A stretch of DNA of 64,000 nucleotides from positions 25,231,118-25,295,117 of the forward strand of contig NC_083639.1 of the NCBI RefSeq assembly GCF_963576545.1. Direction: 5' to 3'. Numbering within the stretch: the stretch's first letter is position 1; each line of letters starts with the position of its first letter. The notes beneath the pieces were generated by a model, which had not been told where the DNA came from, ran no database searches, and saw nothing but the letters and a program-made list of their open reading frames with translations. Source of the DNA: Limanda limanda (lineage: Eukaryota > Chordata > Actinopteri > Pleuronectiformes > Pleuronectidae). The position numbers and the translations under genes are program-made. Of this stretch, positions 53,815-64,000 are shown one piece after another.

Positions 53815-55449
53815 AATAAGATCTGTTATTAAAACAAGTGCAGAGTTATTTATTGTTTAACTAAAAAAACATTAAATTAATGTATTTTAATGTTCTATTA
53901 GGAATTGAGACATAATATTAATTTATATATTAATTCTCAGTGTTTTAATCGTTAGAGTTAATTGTATTTTTCAAGTTAATTGGATAATAACCAAAACATT
54001 TGAGCCACCAACTATACGACCTGATATGTTAATATTTTATTTTTTAAGGAAGATGACAAAGCAAAACCTGAACTGATCAGAATATGAGACGGAGGCAACA
54101 TTTTGCAACATATTTTAAATTATTTAATTTAATTTAAATGCTGCTGGTGATTCAAAAGTTCATCAGATTTTCCATAACTGTTCAATTGAACTCTTCCCCC
54201 TCTGTTTGTCTAAATTAAACTTTTAGTGAACTGACATGTCAGTTATTCAGTTTTTAAGTGAATGAGGCTAATGGCTAAATCTAATCTGCTAAACTAACAG
54301 CTTCCCTCTTAGCTTTAGAATATATGCTTTCTAATGAGGTAAATGTTCCTTCCTGCAGCATATTATAATGCATTCAATTTATATTCATATGAAGCAGGCA
54401 AAGATGTTTTTTTTCCTCAAATAAATGTTAATATTTTGAAGCGAAACAAATATTTTTTTGATGTTTTCCCTGAAAACTATGCAAAGGGAAGTTTCCATAT
54501 TTTCTACAAAGTATTTTGGTGCTTTTTAAGTAGAATAAAAAGTTTTAAAAGTATAAAATCAAAAGTTGAAACAACATTTCTATCTGTTCAGTCTCAAAAC
54601 TTAAAAAAAAGCTTCTTATGGTTTTGAACGATGTCTTTTTAAGTTTTTAAGTTTTGAAAATGTAAAGACAGAGAATATCCTTTGAAGTTTCCAGTGTTTT
54701 CCAACAAACATTCATTACAGTCTGTGATTGCAACTTTCAAACTCAAGTTCAAACCGCTGTTCACACACATCGTTAAAAAAATGACAAGAAGTTGCTGCAG
54801 CTCTTTGGATTCTCTCACCAAAACAACCACAGTGTTGATTTTCACTTGAGCTGACCAGTACTAAAAAGTTGGCTTTACTTTAAAATGTTTTTGAGAGAAA
54901 GTAATTAAAACGCTCTCAAAATTCTCAGAATCCACAAAAACCACATTTAAAATCAGCACGTTGGAACTTACCAAAGAGCCGGCGTTTAAAAAAAAAGAGA
55001 AATGTGTGTGTAGTGGACGTCTGAGCCCGCGGCACCTCTCAGTGTTTCCCCAGAGCCAGACCGCTGCACATTGTTCTGCAGGTTTATGTCAGAAGTGATT
55101 TGACCGACGCTGCCGCCGCCTCTCGGCCTCTCCACCGGGGGTCAGGCTCCCCTCACCTCGCCCTGAGATTTTGAAACCTCATTAGCGGCCGACGTGTGAA
55201 AGGCTGGGGACCCCAGACTGACCCGGCGGAGAATGGCGCGTGTGTTAAACGGTTTACCCGCCAACGGGAGAGGAGGGGGGTTCAGGAGTTCAGCGGGGTG
55301 GGGGTGGTGTGTGTGTGTGTGGGGGGGGGGACTCTGCTGGTATGCCAAAGCTTTTTTCTGCTGCTTGTCCTCGACCACCCGCGAGTCCCTGCACCTTCTT
55401 CCACCTTCTCGACTCTCGGGGGGCCTCCACGCCTGGGAACAAAGCCTGA

Positions 55450-55482
55450 GGGAGAGAGAGAGAGAGGGCGAGAGAGAGAGAG
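55450..55482. repeat. (GA)n microsatellite
   Basis: GA repeat with one GGC break, following a G-rich stretch (55320-55330). Confidence 0.9.
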
Positions 55483-58400
55483 GCCTGAGGGTCATGATGT
55501 ACGACTTGGGGAGGAGGGGGGAAGGGGAGGAGGGTGTGAGCGCCGATTACAGAGTGTGATGCGATTGATAACATGTCAAACAGTAGCCATCGTTCAGCCA
55601 TCGTTCCAGGTGATGTTTGTGCAGCTACCGGAGCGGAGCTACTGGAGACGAGTTATCTCACGACACGTCGCAGGCCGGACGACAAACACTTCACGGGCCG
55701 GAGCGACGCCGGGCGATCATCGCACGGATTTGTAGCCGCGCCTGTCGCCCGCTCCTCTGCCACATGGACCATGAATCACAGCTCTATGGTCCTGAGTGTC
55801 CATCTCAGCCGCCATCGAACCTGATGTGTGTTGAGACAAATTCAGGAAGAAGAATCGGTGGTACACACGCTCTGACCCTGATGTTATTGTCTAACGTTAT
55901 TTATGGATTAGGTCACTTTAGTGGAAACTAACTGAGTTACAGCTGCTTGAAAAAATATCGATTTGGAGAAAAGCTCCTCGTTCGGATGAATGAATGTAGC
56001 AAGTTTTCTGATGCTATATAAACTAGAGATTCATTTATGGTTGAATTGTAGAGTTTCATTAAAAAATCAAATGTCACCATCAGGACATTTCTGTTGAATT
56101 GATAGCAGGTAAATGGCAATTTAATCATTTATTTTTTGTTTTGTATTTTAAGGTTTAATATAAACATTTTTTACAGTGCATTGCAACAAAAATGTCTTAA
56201 AAATCAAACTCTTCTTTTTAAGTTATTCTAAAGAGATTTGTGAAAACCCAAAGACTCCTCCCGTCTGTGTCTAAACATCTACAGGATCTTTTAAAACACA
56301 TTAAATTGGTATAGACAGAGTTTCTCTGAAATACTTTAGCACCGTAATAAAAAATTGTTTGAAGTGAAGCAGCAGTAATTAATGGTAAACCAGTCACTCA
56401 TTTACTTCCAGTTTTACTGCGCCTGACGACCAGATGCAGAGCAGCTGGAGCTAAATCTGGACCAAACAAACTGAAAACGAGTAATTCAATAATAATAATG
56501 ACGAGTTAGAGGGTTTTTCACTCTCTAATAAAACATCCAGTCAGCGGATGCAAATGTTAATAAGTTGTTAATGAATGGATTTGGTTCCAGATGAAGAGAA
56601 GTGAGATATTTTTATTATGACCTGGCGATGAAATATGTCTTTAGAAATGTTTCCTGACGTAAGAAGAAACTAATAAAACGTTAAAATATGATCATAAACT
56701 GAAACCTTTACACATCAGGTCATATAAAGCAGGTCTGGCCTCCAGCTTGTTTTCCAGGTTGTTCTCTGACCGTCTCCCAGTCCGGGACACGGGAGGTCAC
56801 TGCAAAATCTCCCTTAACGGCGACTGGGAGACGAGACAAAAAAAAAACGAAAACACGAGGACATTATGTCCCGGTGCGAGCTAGTGAAGAAGAGTTCACC
56901 GGCTCGAACCCCCCCCCGAAATGGGTCAGAAGTGTCACAAGCCGTTGCCGTCATGTCCCGGTCCTGACACATGATGGAGAGCGGAGTCAGAATGAAATAA
57001 GACATGGCGACTCCTCCAGGCGCAGGAGGAATGGATCTGCTTACCGTACCACTGCCCTTAATTGGCAAGAAGCTCAGGAGTCGGACCCTGGGAGCCAGAT
57101 CCGAGGAGAGTTACGAGACAGTGGCTAATGCAGCACAGACGGCTAAAAGACCTTTTGTCTGGATTGATGAATTAATGCGTCCAAGAAATGTGGACATGGG
57201 GCTGGAGGTTTTTCGGGGGAGAATTACATCCAACTCTAACTGGACTCAGGCTCCGGGTAATAGGGCCCAGCAGGTCGGGAGCCGAGGCCGGGACCTGATG
57301 TGGAGCTCGAAGGGATCTGGGCTGTAAATTAAAGCCACGTTTGATTCCACGTTGCGTTACATTCTTGGCTCAGGCTGGGAAAAAAAAACTCGAAGCCACT
57401 TTTAAAACAGGAGCCATTTCTCCAAGGACGGAAGTATTTCTTGTTCTCGTTAATGACGTGAAATGGCCAAGTTTTTACCTTTTTTTTTTTTTTCACTGAC
57501 AAAAAACGTCCAGAAATAAACTTGATTGAAATGAATATTCACGCGTGAGACGATACTAACGAGCACAAATAACCTGCTTGGACCCGGAGAACGAGACGAC
57601 TCCATTTTGTTCTCCACATGTTCGCTACACACATGAACGCTGTGACGTCATCGGGCCGGCGGATCAAAGTGAAGATTGTTTTTTCTTCTTCGCTGCAACA
57701 CAAAGAGACGTGAACTCTGGGTGACTGCTTTTAGAGTTCCCTCCACCACTCTCTCTCTCTCTCGCTGCTTAATGCCCTTCCACTTGAGTTACACGAGCCA
57801 CAGATGCCACATCGCGTTGGGCGGATCTCAGCGAGAGAAAAAAAACACTCTCGCTGGGTTTCAGGGCCCGAGCTCCGACAGCAGGAGGCCGAAGGACATG
57901 GGGGGGGGGTGAGGGGGGGGGGGGCATCTGTGTCACTTCTGAGGCCCTGGAACCACACCACCTCCTGAGCTCCTCACCCAAGTCTCACTTCTAATAGATG
58001 AGCATTGTTTTATTTTGTCTTCGTTCATTATCTTAAAAGAATGTTTTATTCAAAGTGATTCTGACCTGTGCTGCTTTTAGGAGTGTGTGGCTCGTGTTCA
58101 CCATCTAGTGGTAGACACGCAGCGTTGCACCGTGTCTCGTGTTCTCTGTCACGTTATCAGGTCAAGTCGATTTTATTGATGTGACCCAGATGAGTCGCAC
58201 AGGACGTCACAGACTGAACAGGCTCTGTTCTCATACCTGGAGTTCACATGAGGATAAACTCACCACACAGTGACACTGATGATGTTCAGTGATTTTAACA
58301 TATATAAAGAAAATGGATCTGAGAAGATGTCACATATCAGTTTGGACCTGGGAGACATTTAAATATTCTTCAGCCTCTAGTGAACCTAATAGTGTGACAT

Positions 58401-61350
58401 GGTTTTATTTCAATTCAGTTTTATTTTTAAAAGGCACTCTACATGGTGATGTGGAGACGAGACAATAAGACGGGAAGAAGAACAAGAGAAAAGAAAACGT
58501 TGAAACGCAGGAAGAAACCTCCAATAAACAAGACTCATTGAATGATGAGAGGATAAAGATGGAGGCAAAAGAGGGAGGAGAAAAGGGAGAAGAGAAAAAG
58601 GAGGTGAGGGGACTCAAGCATCTAATATCTGAGGCAAAGTTAAAACAAAACGTAACTGCTTTAGTTTCTCAGATGTGAATGCCGTCCCTCAACTGGCAGT
58701 CACTTTGGATACAAGTCAAATTAAACTACATAACTTCTAAATATATATGTGCTTCCAGTTTTCCATGATAATTAACTTTCAGGGTTTTGTTGGTCAGATT
58801 TTAAAAAAACAATCTGAATCTGCTTCAGGAAATAAACATTTTTCCCTTTTATTCCTATTCCTGTTTTTCCTTTCACTTCAACTTTAATCAGCTACATAAA
58901 AATAATTGCCTGGTTTACAGATATAATAAAAACAATCCTTGTGTGCAGTTGTGCATTACTCCTGTGATGGAATAACTTCACACAGTGAAACATTGAGACA
59001 CAACTTGTAAATGAATTATAAAACACAACTTAGTAAGAAATGTGTTTTCAACATTTAAGGCCTTAAAACTCGGTTTTACAGAAACAAGTTTTTCGGTTTA
59101 ATAAGTTTTTACAGGTGAAACATTTCTTTGATATTTAACAGGAGGAAAATACCAAAGATATAAATAAAGGTTTTCCAGTCTGCAGCACAGTGAAAGATGC
59201 TTAATCCATAAAGGGAAGGTCACCTGTCAGAGTTTGAACATGTGACTGACGGCTCCGTGAAAGCTCAGGAAACCGTCAAACAAGTTCTCACTGTGAATGA
59301 AGCATCGGAAATAAATCCTGATTTAATTTAATCTAATCTTTATTTCATGTAGAACAACAGGGAAAGTGCTGCTGTGTAGAAACAACAGCTGCATGTCAGC
59401 AAAAGGAAAATTTTCATTTATGAATTTAGGGAAATAAATTACTTATCCAGTGCTGAGAATTTAGTCATAATTCACACTTATATCACAAACAAACACTTAT
59501 ATAAACGAAACAATTAAAAATTGTTGTGATGTTTCAGACACAAAAACACACATTTAACTAACAATCTGAAATGATGTGGATTTTATATTTCTAGTTTTTT
59601 CCTTTTTATTTAATTTGCATTTTTAACATTTGAAGAGTCTTTAATCATTGTTAAAAACACTTTATAAATAAAATAAATCATCAATATATTATTATTATTA
59701 TTATTGTTATTATTGTTAACAGAAGCCTCAGAAGCCCTGATACCAACACAAATAATAACAGAAATGTATAAAATCCTTTAAGCGAAGACATAAAGTGGGA
59801 AAAAAAATACAAAAAAGAACACAAGATAAAATGTAATATAGCGTTTCTAATACATCCCTTCAATCATTCAATAAAATAATATAGAATAGAAACAGTGATA
59901 TTCTCTGACTTATCCTCATGAAGTTTAAAATTCACAGTGAACATGAAGCTGCTGATAATTCACTTTGCCTGTTACTGCCCCCTGGTGGTAACATTTGATA
60001 CAAGGTTAAATTTTCTGCCATTCAAAATGATCCTGAATTAAATGTACGTACAAAAAAAACTTTAGGTTAATTTGCTTCATATTAAATGTAAACAAAAAAA
60101 AAGGAATTCATTTTAAATTAAAATATATCTTGGGGATCTTGATGTCACCTTGTTATAAAACTCACCACATGATTTAAACACAGATCATAACTGTGCTGTA
60201 AGTATGTTGTTCTGTTGCTTTAACGACTTGGGGATATTTCTGCTCTTCATTAACAACTGGAACTAAATTTCACTTCATTTTTCTTGAATCCAGACTTAGT
60301 CAGGATCTGTTCTCTTTTGCCTCAAGGCAGCGGGACTTATGATCTGTTTTCATATCTGTTTGTATCTTCTCGATCAGTCGTGTTCATCTCAACATGGTTA
60401 GAAACCACAGACCTCAGCTTCAAATCTAAATGGAAATCCCAGCTTTGATAGCATGAAAGCATGAATTTCACATGAGTGTCACACGTGGACTCATGTTTTT
60501 CACATGAAACCAGATGTTGCAGCAGATGGAGCACATGTGGAGATCATGGTAGCACATGTGATGTGTAGTGCAAGTGTTATCAGATGGGTATCTTCAGGTG
60601 CTTCACACATTTTACCAATGAAATGTTCAAAAACAATAAGAGATACATTTTTTATTCATTCATTCAAAGTTAAGATTTAATTTGTTGAGATGTGTCTAAA
60701 AATATGTGAAACATCCCCAATAATTCAATCTGACAGCTTCATCCATTAGTTAACAAAACATTTGAATATTTCATATTATTTTAAACATCAAGTAACTTAT
60801 TTAATAGAAAGCAGAATATTGCTAAAATGGAAATATAGAGACCAACAGAAAGAAAACGAATACATGTATGGAAATATACATAAATAAGGTATACACATAC
60901 ATAAATACATAAAACAGATATGTTAATACACAGAAAAATATGTAAAACAAGATCTTGAATTACTTAAATAAATAAATAGATAAATACATGGAAAATAGTA
61001 TTAAATAGATAATTATCGAAATACAGACACAAATGAATAGATAAATAAACAAACTTTAGAAATAAATGTAGGAATACAGAAACAGTATTTTAAATCACCA
61101 AATAATATTTATTTATTTACTGTATATTTAAGGTTATTTTTGCATTTATTTATTTATACTTGTGTCGTTTATTTGTTTTTCATCTGAACAAACTCCCCCT
61201 GACAGAGAATATTCTGCTGCTCAATTGAGCCTTTCGTCCACAGGGGGGCAGTGTTTGACAGCTGGTGGGCCTGTGTCAAGCTCCAGAGGACAAATGTCCC
61301 TCCAAGGTCTCAGCCTGTCTAGACAAGGAGACAATTTAGAGAGAGGGAAC

Positions 61351-61380
61351 GAGGGAGAGAGAGAGAGAGAGAGAGAGAGG
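61351..61380. repeat. (GA)n microsatellite
   Basis: GA repeat with flanking GAGG-rich sequence. Confidence 0.9.
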
Positions 61381-62054
61381 GAAAGACGATTTTACAGCTT
61401 GTCCACGATCGTCTCTTTCTGAGATGATGAAAATTGTCAACAAACAAAGTGGATCTGAAATTGGGCGACAGGCCTCTGAGCCTTCGTTCAGACGGAGCTG
61501 ATAAATGTCAGCGGTGTAATGTCTCCTGTCTCCGTCTCTCTGGTCGAGCAGAGACGCCCCAGGAATGTTTTAAGATGCACAACCCCCCCCACCCACCATC
61601 AGTCTCAGCAGATTACCGGGTCTGCCTGTAATCCAGGAAAGGTCACGGCGCACGTTTAATCTCCTCCCATGTGACGCCACACGAGTCGCCATCTCTGCAC
61701 TTCCTGGAGTGATTGATTGGAGGACGCTATTAACATGGCCGACACGCCGTCCCCTCTGTTCACCGTCGTCCCAGAGACGAGGACGAGGACCGGGATCTCA
61801 TTCGCTGACTCTCTGGGAAACCTTCAGCTTATTTATCTGTATCCAAGGTGTGAGATGAATTGTGAGCGTAGAAACAGTAGAAACAGAGACGCTGCTTTAA
61901 TGTGAGACAGGTTCTGTCCTAAGGAACCAGGAGACGTGGGTTTCCTGAACCAGACGCTTGGACCCTCAAGGTCTTTATCAGGCAAAGATTCACGAGAGCA
62001 AAACGCTGCTGTTTACAGACAAGGTCAGAACATCTGAGCTGCTTCACCTTCCCT

Positions 62055-62756
62055 TTTTTTTTTAAACAATATGTTTATTAGGTTTTTTCAGATAATTCAT
62101 TACCAACAGACAAATACTAGGAGTAAGTAAGAAATTGTCAAAATGAAAGGAAAAGAGAAAGAAAGTCAATTGAAATAAAATAAAGGCATAAAAACAGAAC
62201 AAACAAAAAAAAACAAACAGACAAAACTAACAAACAAACAAAAAAAATCTAGAAATTAGTACATAAAGCATTAAGTACTCAAAAGGCACTTCTGGCAAGA
62301 ATGAGTGTTATAATATGGGAAATATATTTAAGTGTGTATTCACAGACGTCAGTATTCATGATTGAAAATCAACAATTACCATATCACCTCAATATTAACA
62401 GCTATGTACCACTTCAGATTGTCCAAACATTTCCTTGTTCTTTCATTCTCATATTCATACAGACGACACTGGTCTTCAAATATATAACAGGCTCAAGACA
62501 ATGGAATGTATTGATGCATCACTAGTATACAAAGGTCATAAAAAAAATTAAAAAAAAAGAGGTGAGTGACCTATTGTGAGTCTCATAGCTTCTCTAAATC
62601 TCCATCAAATTGAGCCAGGTGGTCTAAGAACGGCTGCCAGATCTTGTAGAATTGTTTAAGATTATTTATCAAACTGTATCGGATCTTCTCCATATGTAAT
62701 AGAGAAGTAAGTTCTGATAGCCACGTCTTGAAGAGTGGCACTGCTTCTGACTTCCA
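62055..62756 (-). mobile_element. 5'-truncated L1-like LINE insertion
   Basis: A 13-bp direct repeat CTTCACCTTCCCT flanks it at 62042-62054 and 62757-62769. The minus-strand frame reads VPLFKTWLSELTSLLHMEKI, then NLKQFYKIWQPFLDHLAQFD and a stop near 62583. This is the C-terminal tail of an L1-clade ORF2 protein and is the best preserved of the copies here. The 3' UTR is A-rich on the minus strand and ends in a T run on the + strand. Confidence 0.88.
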
Positions 62757-63888
62757 CTTCACCTTCCCTGACGGTGATGTTCCCTCTGCACACAAACACA
62801 CAAACACACACAAACACACAGCACCCGGCGCCAGAGCCTTTCATAGTAAACGTACATGTCTTAAAACCAGGAAGGTTGAAGGGATGAGAGGAAGCTGCTC
62901 AGCTGAGGGATCGTCCTCCGTCGTCCTCTGTTCTCCTCTGTTCATCATCAGGTTCCTCACCAGTTCCCAGGTGAGCAACCTGAAGCCGGGACCTGCTGGT
63001 GTCGGATCATCAGACTGAAGGGAAACGAGTCTCTCACCTTCTGGAACATTCAGGGGATTCAAGCTAAAGTTATTATGAGTTAATGCTGAGTAGACAAATA
63101 TTGTTCAAAACCTTTGTCCCCTGTTTATTTGTTAGTCAGCAACTTTGTGGTTTCTCAGGGAATAATTCATGGATCTTGATGAAAAATAACATCTAATTTA
63201 AGTTATGTGTTCTGCTAAATATCCTTCACAGCATAACAGTGACATGTCGGAGGTACGTGTTCTTCAAGTGTTTCTCTCTAGTTTTAAATGCTCATATTGA
63301 TATTTACAAAGAATTCAAATGTGTTTTGGCAAAATTCCTTAAAAAGACATTTGATGGAGGCTACTTAAGGAAAAAAAAATATACATCTTATCAAGTTTAG
63401 ATAAGTATAAACCAAGAGGACCCAAGAAAGTAACTTGAAGCTCACTTATCTTTGAATATATGAAGATCCAGGATTGATAACTTTTAACTTCTCTTCACAC
63501 ATATACAGCTAGACATAGACCCGGTGGATAAATCTTGATCTGTGTGGATCTGGAGGATTTCCATGTGGTTTCATGAGGGAACCAACAGGTGGAGGTTTGT
63601 GCTTCAATTCTCTCATGTTTACATTCGAGTGGATCCAGATAAACATCCAGAAACATTTTCTCTCTTTCTCTAAAATGAGGAGCTGGGACCTTGACCTTGT
63701 CTCCAAACGTCCTCCAGTCACATCCTCTGATTCTAAATGTCCCTGACAGGTGCTGCTGTGTTTAACTCTGCTGCCTCAACACAATCATCACAAAGACGTG
63801 TTCCCAAAGTGTCTCTGCTGCTTTCATGGAGCTGGAATCACCAGCGAGTGGAGTTCATCCATCACACTCAGGATGTCAGAGAGACGAG

Positions 63889-64000
63889 TGAGGAGGAAGA
63901 GGAGGAGGAGGAGGAAGAGAAGGAAGAGGAGGAGGAAGAAGAGGAGGAGGAGGAGGAAGAGGTAGAGGAAGAGGAGGAGGAGGAGGAGGAGGAGGAGGAG
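63889..64000. repeat. Purine-rich (GAG/GAA)n repeat running off the window
   Basis: Nearly pure A/G on the + strand with GAGGAGGAA-type units. It continues past the right edge, so its length is unknown. It reads as a Lys/Arg/Glu-only frame, which is not a gene. Confidence 0.93.

Larger units (their letters stand above)
49076..53835 (+). other. ephb2: Probable 3' untranslated region of ephb2 (about 4.7 kb)
   Basis: It starts after the TGA stop and is assigned to a strong AATAAA at 53809. It contains long A runs (49628-49646 and about 49893-49912), a G20 run (51088-51107), a CT repeat (51321-51356), an AT repeat (about 52712-52745), and ATT-rich stretches near 50740-50765. Intermediate signals AATAAA (49798-49803) and ATTAAA (50596-50601) could give shorter forms. 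Open frames here are low-complexity. Continuity of the transcript over the whole span is inferred, not seen. Confidence 0.6.
53836..64000. other. Apparent intergenic region downstream of ephb2
   Basis: 10.2 kb with no recognised coding exon, tRNA or rRNA. It contains GA tracts at 55450-55482 and 61351-61380, AT-rich DNA (58.7-61.2 kb), one L1-like insertion (62055-62756) and a purine-rich repeat at the right edge. A 107-codon open frame at 57004-57327 (+) has no recognised relative. 58390-58620 has the look of an old dispersed repeat (TTCAATTCAGTTTTATTTTT) but was not classified. Confidence 0.65.

Noticed and set aside
55196..55735. 179-codon open frame downstream of ephb2
   Set aside because: It is built across G-rich and GA-repeat sequence. 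Overlapping frames on both strands are equally open, and no domain was recognised.

Overview
This 64-kb window is vertebrate nuclear DNA, most likely from a teleost fish. It carries one multi-exon gene with GT-AG introns, long CA/GT and GA/CT microsatellites, many short DNA transposons with 8-bp target-site duplications (hAT type), and short 5'-truncated LINE insertions. The species cannot be named from the sequence alone. No bacterial, viral or organellar gene is visible.

The gene is the 3' two-thirds of an Eph receptor tyrosine kinase on the + strand. Thirteen coding exons (8167-49075, 2,153 coding nt) splice in one continuous frame and encode about 716 residues. In order these are the end of the cysteine-rich/EGF-like region, two fibronectin type III domains, one transmembrane helix, a juxtamembrane segment with two tyrosines, a complete and apparently active tyrosine kinase, a SAM domain, and a C-terminal PDZ ligand ending in VEV. 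Residues typical of EphB2 (EVCSG after the glycine loop, the CNRRRGF juxtamembrane start, the IQSVEV terminus) point to ephb2. Teleosts have ephb2a and ephb2b, and I cannot say which this is. The signal peptide and ephrin-binding domain lie upstream of base 1.

Layout: 1-8166 is intron, with a composite hAT MITE, a truncated L1-like insertion, a tandem duplication and a hAT element. 8167-12582 holds the first two exons, separated by an intron with a 188-bp TG repeat. 12583-28974 is a 16-kb intron with repeats and a few possible regulatory blocks. 28975-36855 holds the FN3-2, transmembrane and juxtamembrane exons. 36979-45012 is the kinase. 46535-49075 is the SAM domain and stop codon. 49076 to about 53835 is a probable 4.7-kb 3' UTR ending at an AATAAA signal. 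53836-64000 appears intergenic, with one L1-like insertion and no recognised gene.

I found no new gene system. The most interesting signals are a tandem splice acceptor that could add or drop one arginine next to the membrane, a pure C22 tract abutting a coding-exon acceptor, a dimeric MITE mobilised as one unit, two hAT copies that keep an open BED zinc-finger frame, and a 61-bp hairpin transposon nested in another hAT element.
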